This document shows positions 11,839-22,330 of a stretch of 64,000 bases of DNA, in pieces. Made by a program: the position numbers and the translations under genes. This DNA is from Augochlora pura (lineage: Eukaryota; Arthropoda; Insecta; Hymenoptera; Halictidae), in assembly GCF_028453695.1 (NCBI RefSeq), contig NC_135777.1, positions 21,786,796 through 21,850,795 of the forward strand, read 5' to 3'. Position 1 is the first letter of the stretch; the number at the start of each line of letters is the position of its first letter. The notes under the pieces are model-generated. The model was not told where the DNA came from. It was given only the letters and a program-made list of their open reading frames with translations, and did no database searches.

Positions 11839-12332
11839 GCCGGTCGAAAGTCGCGCGAAGAGCATCGACAGTCGCGTTCAACCTTTTACTGCTGACGGGA
11901 TGGAACGCCACCGGCGCGAATATTCCGTCGCGATTACGATCGGTCTGGCCGACGCGCGTTCCGGCAAACCCGGTGCCGCGTGAACGGCGTTACCCTGTTT
12001 CTGACGGAACCAGCCCGCCGTTGCCGTTCCCCGGGTCCCGTCGCGTCGCGCCGCCCCGCGCGATTATTACTCGCGACGGCGTCGCTGCGACGAGGAGGAA
12101 TTTCCCAGGCAGACCTGAAAATTCTGTTCTCCGATGATGAAATTACAAGTTGAACGATCCCGTGACGGTCCGAGCCAATTGTCACGGCTACGGCTCGGGA
12201 CAGAGTCGATTTTAAACCCCTCTCAGCGCCGACGGAAAGAGTCCTGTATATCCGAGCGAAATGTAAATATAAAACTCGTTTCACACGGTTTGACAATGTT
12301 TCGGAAAGATAATCGCGAAAACTTTGGTAAAT
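11839..12332. other. CpG-rich DNA, no gene seen
   Basis: CpG-rich throughout, with no motif-bearing frame and no supported splice pair. Confidence 0.4.
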
Positions 12333-12674
12333 TTAACCCTTTCGGCACGAGTGCCGGATATATCCGGCGTCCGCGCGACGACCGCTCTGGACGAGCGCCG
12401 GATATATCCGGCGCACGTGCGACAACCGGTATATATAACAGAATTTTATATAAATAAATCTTAATATTTTATATAAGTACCTCTGAATATCTCTTAAGTT
12501 ACAAGCAACACTTTTGTTCAAAAATGTCGTTTTATTAAGCACAGTGTTTCTTTAACGCTTAGAAAATATTTTCTTATAAAGGAGGACTCGTCATGTGCGG
12601 CGGCAATTTTAGGCGCGGGGCCTCGTACAGCGAGAGTATCGTGGCGGACAGAGTACTCGTGCCGAAAGGGTTAA
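12333..12674. mobile_element. TTAA-element group 2 with a two-unit 44-bp dyad array
   Basis: Both ends carry the same 20-bp inverted terminus, TTAACCCTTTCGGCACGAGT, at 12333-12352 and, reversed, at 12655-12674. The TTAA at each end fits a piggyBac-type target site, and CCC...GGG fits that superfamily's ends. Just inside the left end the perfect palindrome GCCGGATATATCCGGC occurs at 12353 and again at 12397, a 44-bp period. No transposase is encoded. Superfamily assignment rests only on TTAA and CCC termini. Confidence 0.82.
12353..12420. repeat. 44-bp dyad array, two units
   Basis: The palindrome GCCGGATATATCCGGC is repeated 44 bp apart; the second copy is extended to CGCCGGATATATCCGGCG. It lies inside the TTAA element at 12333-12674. 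Confidence 0.88.
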
Positions 12675-14017
12675 TGATCACCGAATTCAAAAAGGGAGAA
12701 GAAACGAAATTCTTCTTTCATGAAAATATTAAGAAAACAATAGTTTTTCAAGAGATGCCATTAACGATATATCGTTCTTCGGCGCTAAGAGGATTAAGCT
12801 CCGTTCTACTGTCAATTTGCCGTAGTTTCTCTCTCTCTCTTTGTCTCTCTCTCTCTCTGTTCGTGTGCGCCACGCGAGAATCGATTCATTATCTCCGAAC
12901 AAGCCGGATAATTTGATTTTAAATTGGTTTCGTCCATTTTCAATGACGCCGTCGGAATGCCGGATCGTATGAAATTCGTGGACTGCTAATGACGACGATA
13001 TTAATATATTTATTTGACCGGCTAATGACCCATCGGTTAACCTTTTCACTGCGCGCGTTTCACTTTTACGGGGCGCCAGCCGGACGCGCGTTTTGTATGC
13101 AGCGTGCCGCGAGTACGTTCGCGGGTACGTGTGTGCGCGGTTACACGGGTACCAATACGTGTTACCTGCGTGTATACGTGCGTTAAAATCACTGGAGTAT
13201 TTTATAGTTTTCAATTGTTTCGATTAGGTTTTGCGGATAACGTAAATATCCGTCTAAATGATATATTGGCGATCGAATTTTAGGCAATGATTGGTCGGCG
13301 GATTTTTATTCAATACAGAAATTGTCTTCCATTTGAAAAGTTATAAAATAAAATAAAATAAAGAGTTCTTTCTTTTGTAAATAATTTCTAATACGGATAT
13401 TTGTCCGGATAGCACGAGGACGTTTTTAAGACGTCTTTAGGACGTCTAGCGCGCCTATTGAGAACGGAGGATGATATCTTCACGTTCGTTCAAGCATATA
13501 TTGTATTGGAAATGGGCGTTTTAATAGATTTAAACTAAGGTATAGTTTCATACCTTAATCTATAATTAATAGTTTAATTTAAAAAAGAAAACAACATAAA
13601 GATTGAATTCAGGCTCGGATAACGCGAGCATTGTCCGATCCACGGCATTGTTCTTCAACAATGTTGCGTGACTATAACAACAGGTGCCGGCAAGTAAAAG
13701 ATAGACTTTGTGCCCGGGTAATAACTAACTTTCGACGCAGGTAACAATTAATCGCGGCCAGTTCGCCAGGTGCGTTTGCGCCCGGCGGGCTTAGAGCAGA
13801 AATTCGCGCGCTTGGCTTTCGGGGTTCTCGAGAGCAAATATTGTCTAAGAACTGGGTTAAGTTTGAATACGGCGCGCGCACCGGCGGCCGCGGGGCCCCG
13901 TGGACAATTTTTAATTGTTTTATTCAACGGGTTACCTTCTCACGCTCATTAAACCAAATTAAAATCCGTCCCGTGCGCGCCGTTTAAATAAAAGCGAACG
14001 GAATTCTGCGAGCTCTA
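12675..14017. other. Mixed DNA with short repeats, no gene seen
   Basis: A short CT tract lies at 12830-12860. A TTAACCTTTTCACTGCGCG motif near 13036 may be a decayed TTAA-element end. GACGTTTTTAAGACGTC-like motifs lie at 13419-13450. No gene-like frame was found. Confidence 0.4.

Positions 14018-14056
<39 letters not shown>
14018..14056. repeat. CT microsatellite
   Basis: About twenty CT dinucleotides with one TTTC interruption. Confidence 0.92.
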
Positions 14057-14057
<1 letters not shown>

Positions 14058-15046
14058 CTACTTGGCCAGTAGTAACCCTTTGATTAAAAGTAAAAGCAGA
14101 ATTGCAAGTACGCCGGAAACATGGTCTCGGTTAAATGTTGTTCGACCAGTTTAGAGTTCGTTCAACCCTTTCGAGCCGGCTCTGGCATCCGGTAAAAAAA
14201 GTAACATTTTTCAGACTTTTCTATAAATTGTCTATATTCAAACGTTTATATAGTTCCTGCTGAAAGAGTAATATTTATTTATTGTTGCAAAGGTAATCTC
14301 GATTTAAATAAACAAATAAATAGTTTATAGGATATACTAGTTTTGCAACAATAAATGCCGCGCAATAAATCCGGCTGTGATTCAAAGCTCTACGCTTCCG
14401 GCTTCGCAAAACAATTAGTAAGAAAAATTGAAAACAATATCGCGTTTGTTAAATATTGCTCGTAGAAATAACTTTCCCGAAGGGAATGTTTTCGCGCGAC
14501 TAACCTCGTCGATCGAAAACACGGTATTTCGCAAAAAATAAAATGCTCCCTATGGTTCTCGAGATACGTATCTGTTTAAAAAGGGAAATAAATAGTTTCG
14601 ACTTTCGGGAAATAAAAACCTTTCTCTTTTGTAATCCGAATACGGGTTCGAATAAATAAAAATAAATTTGAAACATTTTTCCACCAGATATGTTATACTA
14701 AATATATATTTAGTGATATATTATAAACGTCGTAAAGACGTCCGTTTTAGGGTGAGACGTTCAGACCTAAAATAGACGTAAAATGGACGTGTTTAAGACG
14801 TCCGCTGCTCATTAGATACCATTTTAAACTCTCGCCAATATTTATTAATTAACACGCAACTTTTAAAGCGTCAACGCATCTCCAAAACAATCTAACAATT
14901 TACATAATTAAAAAATTTTTATTTGAAGAATTATCCAAACGAATTGTCAAAATTTCCCTCGAAAAATAAATGCAGAGAAATGACGAAAAAGACGATATTA
15001 AATTAAAATCGTAAATCAGCGATCGACCTTTTTACAATGACTTTAA
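14057..15046. other. AT-rich DNA with repeat fragments
   Basis: CAACCCTTTCGAGCCGG at about 14163 may be a decayed TTAA-element end. A 16-bp palindrome CTAAATATATATTTAG lies near 14698-14714. The second GACGTTCAG repeat copy lies at 14735-14805. No gene seen. Confidence 0.4.
14735..14805 (+). repeat. Dispersed repeat copy 2 (GACGTTCAGACCTAAAAT family), with a local hairpin
   Basis: It shares GACGTTCAGACCTAAAAT and GTGTTTAAGA with the reverse complement of 5010-5065. Locally, GACGTCCGTTTTAGG (left) and CCTAAAATAGACGT (right) can fold on each other. Confidence 0.65.
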
Positions 15047-15210
15047 CCTAGAAAAATTTCTAGAAAAATTTCGAACGAGGATCGACGATCCTAGAAAAAT
15101 TTCGATCGAGGATCGACGATCCTAGAAAAATTTCGATCGAGGGTCGACAAACCTAGAAAAATTTCGATCGAGGATCGACGATCCTAGAAAAATTTCGATC
15201 AATATCCTAG
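15047..15210. repeat. 31-bp minisatellite, about five units
   Basis: The unit CCTAGAAAAATTTCGATCGA followed by GGATCGACGAT recurs with 31-bp spacing (for example 15090 and 15121). Mutations are few, so the array looks young. Confidence 0.9.
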
Positions 15211-16563
15211 ATCGTCACGGGACACGCCGGGCTCCTTTCGAGGCCACTCGATAGTTCGCGCAGAAAGGGTAACCACCCTCGGGGAGCCCCACTCGAATCC
15301 GCCACGTCTCCACCCTCGTAGTCTCAGTGTTATTTGCGCCAGGCGCGTTTCTGCGCCGGGGACCGGTCGGATATATACTACTTTCGCAACTTGCCGGAAC
15401 TTCTGACGGAAACCGCCGCGGCCAGGCCAGCCCGGAAAATTTATGAATTTTGTTCCGCAGCTTTTGATTTAGAAGTTTGTTGTATCGAAGGTGGCGAGTT
15501 AACGCGCGCGCCGTAGAAAAAAACTGGAGGCGCTGTGTAACGTAGGATTGTTTCATCGATCAGGCGACCATTCGACGTTCGTCGACTTCCGGTTTCTGTC
15601 GTTCGACAGCGGTCGCTTGATCTACTCGGTGCTCTGTGCACGAGATTTACTATTGCACTGATTTAAAATTAAGCTGTCAATTTTTATGCAAAATATAATT
15701 TTGTTGGTTTCAAGAAATATAAGGTTAACGACGAGTTAATAATTTTAATATTTATTTTTTACTTTTGTATTGAGTTCGATAGGTTGAAAATATTAACATT
15801 GACAGTTTTCGATACTCTGATATTGTCTATATGTTTATATTGTTATTATTAAATTTTTGTAACATGTGAATAATGCCCGTAATTTAATAAGACTCCTTAA
15901 TATGCAATAAAAGTTGTCAACGCGATGTAACGATACACCGTAAGGTAATTACTCCCAAAAACCAAAAAAAAGAAGTGATAAACCACTTAACCGTAATAAA
16001 TTATTCTTAAATAATAAATTATTTAACTGCTACCTTTGTTATAACAACGGAGGAACAATCTTTGATAAATAAAGTTGATTCTACCTGTACAGAATAAATT
16101 AATCGTAATCACTTATATACACTATATCTTATATACACTATAATTATATACACTAGTCGTATGAAAATCTATTAAATAACACAAATACTCGATTTCAGGC
16201 ATTAAATATTCTTCGCCCCCTTTTTTCGCATCGAACAGCGCCCGCGGCGCGACGCGACCGTGCCGCGGAGGCAGCGATTCTCTTGACAGCGCTCGTCGCG
16301 GAATGCAACGTCGTGCCGAGTCAATTTTCTATCGGAGATGTGCAAGATGCGCGGTACTTGTTCTCGCGGTGAAACGCGTCTTCGAAACGAGAAACAAGAC
16401 AAACGATCGGCCCCCGCCGCGGAATCGCGCCGCCCGATCTGCGGTTCGAGGAAAATTCCGACATCCCACGATCCCGATACCGATATCGGAGTCACTCGAG
16501 ACCAGCGGCAAGCTCTCGCTGGAGAACTCCGGCAAACTTGGAAATTAGATCAACTGTTTAAGG
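15211..16563. other. Mixed DNA, no gene supported
   Basis: GC-rich at 15220-15640 and 16210-16540, AT-rich between. Open frames at both GC-rich parts have no recognisable content. Short TTATATACACTA repeats lie at about 16111-16155. Confidence 0.4.
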
Positions 16564-16663
16564 NNNNNNNNNNNNNNNNNNNNNNNNNNNNNNNNNNNNN
16601 NNNNNNNNNNNNNNNNNNNNNNNNNNNNNNNNNNNNNNNNNNNNNNNNNNNNNNNNNNNNNNN
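16564..16663. other. Assembly gap of 100 N
   Basis: Exactly one hundred N bases, the usual placeholder for a scaffold join of unknown size. Distances across it should not be trusted. Confidence 0.99.
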
Positions 16664-16789
16664 GGGAGGTGGGTATTCTCTGGTCTGGAATGCGATTTCT
16701 CGGCCTCTTCGGAATTGATTGTTTTCGACGAACCTGTTAGACTTTTCGTCCATGGGTTTTATAGGAGAAGACTCGTATTCTGCGAAGGT

Positions 16790-17110
16790 TTATGGTGGAA
16801 AAGCTATTTTATTATGGAATAAAATATTTACGTAATAGATTGTTTATTGAGAGACGATGGTACAGACTTATATATTGACATAATAGATTGTTTGTTAAGA
16901 GATGATTTTAGATACTGAAATACCAACATCGTAGATTGTTTATTAAGATATGATTTTTATTATGTACCGCTTTTTATTTAAAACTATTCTTATTATGTAC
17001 TGTCTTTTGTTAAAACTTGTTTTTATTGTTCACTGTTCTTTTATTAAAGCTATTTTTATTACATAGTATTTTTTATTAAAAACTATTTTTATTGCATAGT
17101 ATTTCTTTTC
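16790..17110 (-). repeat. Left arm of an inverted pair of arrays (about 36-bp units)
   Basis: Repeats of TTTTTATTATGTACTGT...TTTATTAAAA type. In reverse complement they read AACAAAAGACAGTACATAA and AATAAAAATAGYTTT, matching the plus-strand units at 18100-18490. Units start at about 16947, 16987, 17023, 17054 and 17089. Confidence 0.72.
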
Positions 17111-18099
17111 CGTAACCCTTTTTCCGGAGCGCGTCACTAAATAGTTGACACCGAGGCTCGGAATATTTATTGTATTTAGTAATATTACGTTGCTCTCTGA
17201 AATATAAAAGTTTGCAATTATAATTTATTTTTTCAAATATTACACCGTTTCTTGATTAACAAAAGTGTCTTACGTAAAACTCTTATATATCTATATATCT
17301 ATATATTTATATCTTACATATCTATGTATCTGTTCATCGTATATAAATCGTTATTCTTCGAGGGCGTGTATACAGGCCCGTCGGAGCGGAAGGGTCAACT
17401 AATTACCGGAGCATCTCGGCGGGCCGGCCGAAACCGGCCGAGCCGCCCGAACGGCGTTCGGTTATCGGTAGCCGGAAGCGGATTACGCTCCGAGGGGGAT
17501 GATTGAATTAACTCTCCGCGACCGGCCGGCATCGAGGCGACAAAGTAAACCGGCGACTGGGCTCGTTATCCCCCCGGAACCCCCGGCAAGAAAATCGCCG
17601 ACAGAGTCGATCGTCGCCGTCCGCGATCGTCGACGATAAAACCAGCATCGCCCGCCACGGGACTCGTCGAATCCCCGTGTCGGTTCGACCGTTTATCGGG
17701 GGGGTTATGTTCGTTAACGGGATATTCAGACGACGAGCTGGAACAGGCGTAGGGAGGGGGGAGCGTGATGCGCGCCACAGTCGAAACCAAGTTGCACTAC
17801 GGAATCGCTGTAAACAGCGAAATTTCGAAGCGGCGCGCCGACCGACTTCGGCGACCGATCAATCTCGTCTCGGCGTTACGCGGGCGCGGCATCGATGCCG
17901 ATTTAATTAAAGAGAATTTATCCCTGTCATATTCCGCCCCGGGCTTTGATCGGATTATTCTGCCGCGGCGTCGGCCGCCTACGAAGTTACATTGCTTGCC
18001 GTGTCGCGAAAATTATGGCGGTACCGTGAACCATCGAATTAGTCGCGATGGACTGCTCTTGTCTCAAGATTTTCGGGGGATGAACCAGATATGTATATG
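17111..18099. other. Spacer between inverted arrays, CpG-rich in its right part
   Basis: GTAACCCTTTTTCCGGAGCG at about 17114 and GCGAAAGGGTTG at about 18498, just outside the right-hand array, look like decayed TTAA-element ends. From 17360 to 18060 the sequence is CpG-rich with open frames on both strands that show no motif. No transposase-like frame was seen. Confidence 0.45.
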
Positions 18100-18490
18100 T
18101 TAAAAATAACTTTTAATAAGAAATACTGTGTTACGAAAATAGCTTTCGATGAGAACAGTTTATAATAAACACAGTTGTTAACTAAATACAGTATGTAATA
18201 GAAACAACTTTAATTAAAAAATACTAAATAATAAAAATAGCTTTTAATAAAAAATACTGTGTAATAAAAATATTGAGTTTTTATAAAGGAATAGTTTATA
18301 ATTAAAACAGCTATTAACAAAAACTAGTATCTAATAAAGATAGCTTTATATAAAAAATACTGTGTAATAAAAATATTTTTTAATACAAGATCAATTTATA
18401 ATAAAAACAGCTGTTAACAAAAGACAGTATGTAATAAAAATAGCTTTTACTCAAAAATACTGTATGATAAAAATAGTTTTTACTAAAAGG
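18100..18490 (+). repeat. Right arm of the inverted pair of arrays
   Basis: At least seven degenerate units of AATACTGTGTAATAAAAATA plus GCTTTTAATAAAA. AACAAAAGACAGTATGTAAT near 18417 pairs with the left arm's reverse complement at about 16990-17015. Confidence 0.78.
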
Positions 18491-18537
18491 TGCTTAGCGA
18501 AAGGGTTGATAAGTCGAAGACCGGCAGCGCGGCCCGC

Positions 18538-18819
18538 TTAACCCTTTCGACTCATTTTAACTGTAATTCTAAAATAACTTTTCTGACTTATATACATCAT
18601 TTTCATTTCATATTGCAAAACGTATTTGATTCGCACGAAATTTAATCTTGTAACTCGCGCAACAACAACTCCTATAATAATTGTTAACAGCACTTATTAC
18701 TTTCGATAATTCTCGATTAATCAGATCTTTCCCGATATAAAAATGATTTCGAAACGAGACATTGTTCGTAAGAATATTTCGCGGTGCCTCGGAGCCGCCG
18801 TTCGACCGCGAAGGGTTAA
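18538..18819 (+). mobile_element. TTAA-element group 1, full-length
   Basis: TTAA at 18538-18541 and 18816-18819. The left end reads TTAACCCTTTCGACTCATTT then TAACTGTAA; the right end reads GGTGCCTCGGAGCCGCCGTT then CGACCGCGAAGGGTTAA. The interior GTAACTCGCGCAACAACAAC and ATTGTTAACAG match the copies at 10.7 and 35.0 kb. It has no coding capacity. The superfamily, piggyBac-like, is inferred from TTAA and CCC/GGG only. Confidence 0.78.
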
Positions 18820-19447
18820 TTGCGATGCGTATCGCATTCGCGGCGATTCGTCATCCGCGATTTAGCTGCGCGGAATCGATCGGCCGTCGCGCGGAAATTT
18901 CCTGCCCGTTCTCGAAATTGCGAGGCAGTCGGTGGAGGTGGCGGCGGCGGAGTCGGGGGAGGAGGGAGGAAAAAAAAATCATTGCGACCGTAAATCACCC
19001 GGCCTCGAAAAAAAACATTACCGATTCGTGGGAGCGCGGACCCGCGCGCACGAATTAATAACAAATACGCGGATTCCCGCGTGAGAACGATTTTACGCGG
19101 GCGGATCGACAAATTTTCGGCGTGTTCCGCCGTGTCGGCCGGACGAGCTCTCGTCCGCGGCCGGACAAATGTTTTTTGATTGGAATATCGAAAACTTATT
19201 ATCGCCGGTGCGCGCGGGGGGACCGAACTCGACAAGGAACGCGACGGAAACGGACGGCGCCGAACGGCAACTAGTTTATTCGTTTGCAATCGTTGACGGC
19301 GTATTAGTGTTTTCTTTCGTGGTGATTTTTTTAAAGACATTTTTGGTCGAGTGTAATATTCTAGTGAAAATTGTTTAATTCAATCTTGGAATTGTAGTGA
19401 AATATTATATGTATGAAATATTATATTGTATGTCAAATTAAAATTTT
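18820..19447. other. CpG-rich DNA then AT-rich, no gene seen
   Basis: CpG-rich from 18830 to 19260, with a GGTGGCGGCGGAG-type stretch. Open frames on both strands look like chance. Confidence 0.42.
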
Positions 19448-19600
19448 AATTTGAGCCAAATTTTTGGGTAATACTAAATTTTTGGCTTTTATGCTTTAAA
19501 AGTAATTTGAGCCAAATTTTTGGGTAATACTAAATTTTTGGTTTTTATGCTTTAAAATTAATTTGAGCCAAATTTTCGGGTAATACCAAATTTTTTATGT
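19448..19600. repeat. 56-bp tandem repeat, 2.7 copies
   Basis: TAATTTGAGCCAAATTTTYG recurs at 19448, 19503 and 19559, each followed by GGTAATACYAAATTTTT. The copies are nearly identical. Confidence 0.9.
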
Positions 19601-20963
19601 TCGTTTTATGTTCGTTTCAGTTCTATTTTAGATCTTGTTTAGATCTATGTTAGATCTAATAGATAGTAATTACCCCCATAAGAAACTTATGGGACAACCT
19701 AATATATAAATATATAAAATAATAAAAATTGGTCTGTCTGGCTCCGAACCGATCTTTCCACAGAATCAACGTCTCAAAAAGAAGACACGACTGTCCGTGG
19801 ATCGGTGGACAGGTTGCCGAATATTCCGTTGAAATTTTTCTATGAAACCGAGGAAGTGATTGCCCGTGATCGACAAGAACGGTTTCGGGTTCGCGCTAGA
19901 CAAGCGCGCGCGTGTTGCTCGCCTCTCCGGTTCTCGCCTCTGACGGATGTTCCGAGGCGTCTCTCGCGGAGATACGTGGGACGTCGCCACCGAAGAGAAA
20001 AGACAAATAAGAGGAGCGGAGAGTTGTCTAAGCGACAAAGGCGTCGGGAGCAGGCGCGCAACGGTATGTACACTGGCGACGTGGACGCCGCCGTCTTCTC
20101 CGCCGCGATCAGGACCGGTTTGACGTTCCTCGGGGATACGTGGTTGAGTTTCATTCGGGTACGTGACGTTTTCAGTTTCCGCCTATTGTGCGAGAGAGAG
20201 GGAGAGAGGTAAAGAGAGGACGCGGTGTCGTGTTAACGGCCGGGAACGAAGGCGGTGCCCGACCGGCGACTTAGATTCTCCGCGTTATTGCCGGCAATTC
20301 GCGGCCGGTCTACTTGCGGATAGGGGCGACGTTCGCCGTGTCGCGGGACCGTATCGAAACCTAAATGATCCTGTATACGCCCCTTCGTTTCTCTGCTATT
20401 GAATTATTCCCAAAGTCAGCGGATTTTTTACGAAGACGGTGGATATTTTTACAGAAAACATGTACGTTTCAACCCCTTGTCGTACTATTTTCTTTACAAT
20501 TCCTATGAATAGAATTTTTTTCGATCGCACTAGTTTTTTAGATCAGAAAGGAATTTTATATTTATTGTATCCTTGCGTCTAGTAGAATGTTTAAATATTG
20601 GCGATGAGTTATTAAGAATAAAGGAACCAATTACTGTGCTCCGTTGGCTGCCTTCGAGCCTCTTTCGTCTGCAGAAATTTTCCTGAATTAGGTATGGAAA
20701 TAATAAAAGGTAATTGGCTCCACTACCCGATAACATTCGTGTGACTGAAATTCGAGTAAAATACAGTGATTTATAGGACATCGAATTTGACATTTATAAT
20801 AACATTGAACAGGTCCAGTTTCATACACTGGTCAAATTAAATTTGATTGATTATCGAAGTCGCTGCAGAAAGAATTTAATGTATATTTGACATCTGTCTC
20901 TCAGAACGGATGCAGATATATTACGTATTTATGGCAAAAATGAGAGATTTCGATATAACGCGG
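19601..20963. other. Mixed DNA, no gene supported
   Basis: CCCATAAGAAACTTATGGG at about 19675-19693 is a perfect 8-bp-stem hairpin with a 3-base loop. The stretch from 19800 to 20400 is CpG-rich with open frames on both strands but no motif. Confidence 0.42.
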
Positions 20964-21362
20964 CAGATTAATTAAAAGAATTTACCAATGTCACTGTATT
21001 CATTTCAGTTGAATACAATTATCAATAGAAATGAGCATTTTGTTTAATTTCTATCTCTCGCACTTAGCACAGACAAATTTTATTCACTAAGAGCTAGACT
21101 ACTATATGGAAAAATTAATCATTTTAATATGGAACAACAGATAAATTAAAAGAATTTACCAACGTCACTGTATTAATTTCAGTTGAATACGATTACCAAT
21201 AGAAATGAGCATTTTGTTTAATTTCTATCTCTCGCACTTTGCACAGACAATTTTTATTTATTAACAACTACACTACAGAACATCATACACATATAGAAAA
21301 ATTAATAATTACACTATAAAACAGAAGTTAAATTCAACAAATTTACCAATATCCCTGTACCA
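20964..21362. repeat. 175-bp tandem duplication, 2.3 copies
   Basis: Units begin near CAGATTAATTAAAAGAATTT (20964), CAGATAAATTAAAAGAATTT (21138) and a diverged CAGAAGTTAAATTCAACAAA (21322). The first two share AGTTGAATACRATTA and GAAATGAGCATTTTGTTTAA almost perfectly. Confidence 0.88.
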
Positions 21363-22064
21363 TCTTGAATCCAATAAAACAATTAAAAAACGAACGAACT
21401 TCAGCTTCCCACAATCATCGCAATTTATATTCAGCAAAAAAGATCCTCGGTCTGCCTGACAAAGATTTCAATGGAATTTTCCGATTTGCCAGCACGCGGA
21501 GGCTCGTTTCCAAGGCTTCGAGCCCCGTTAACGAAACGGCGACGTGCTCGCGGGATCGGACGCGTTATCGACGAAGAAAAGCGCCGTTTCGTTTCGCCAA
21601 ACGGGAACAACGAAGCCGAAAAAGAAAAAACAAGAAGAAGAAGAAGAAGACGCCGAGAAGATAAAGGCACCCTTTCAGCGGCGGCGACGATGCCGCGATT
21701 TAAAATTCTTATCTCAATAATGTTTCTATTTGCGCGCGGTATGGTAAACGCCGCGTCGACGGTGGCCGCTAGGAGGAGCGGGGTGAGGGGTGGGAACGAG
21801 GAAAATTTTCATTTCCTCCGCGGCGCGGCGGCGGCCAAGGAGAAATACGATTGTATCTTTGAGTAGCGAGTAAAAAAGAATTTCATTTCCTCTCGTAAAC
21901 CCACGGACAAGGAACGGTGCGCGCGCGCGATACGCGCAGTCTGTATGTACCGGTTGGAGGAGGCTGGTTTCTTCTTTGAGCGGACTCTCTCTCCGATGCT
22001 GCATCCAGGACAATTGGGTATCCTGTTCGCCATAGATTTCTCGAAAAACCTCGCACGCTTGATC
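21363..22064. other. CpG-rich DNA, no gene supported
   Basis: Overlapping open frames occur on both strands at 21365-22010. The AAGAAGAAGAAG triplet run at 21632-21650 gives a Lys-rich tail that is an artefact. Confidence 0.42.
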
Positions 22065-22330
22065 CCTGGAGGGAGAGAGGCGGAGGGGGGTAGAGACAAG
22101 AAGAGAGAGAGTGAAAGAGGGACAGATAGAGAGTGATAGGGGAAGCTTGAGAGTGAAAGAAAAAAATAGAGAGAGATAGAGGAAGATGGAGAGTGAAGGG
22201 AAAAAATAGAGAGAAATAGAGAGAAAAATTGAGAGAAAAATATAGTGGAAAATAGAGAGAAAAATAGAGAGAAAAACATAGAGATGAATAAAGAGAGAAA
22301 TAGAGAGAAAAATAAAGTTAAAGATAGAGC
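22065..22330. repeat. GA-rich purine tract
   Basis: Mostly G and A on the plus strand, built of GAGAGAAAAATA-like units (about 11-18 bp) after a GAGAGAGGCGGAGG start. The minus-strand Ser/Leu/Phe frame across it is an artefact. Confidence 0.88.

Noticed and set aside
22085..22140. GA-rich stretch considered as a GAGA-factor binding region
   Set aside because: It is part of a long purine repeat and nothing links it to a promoter.
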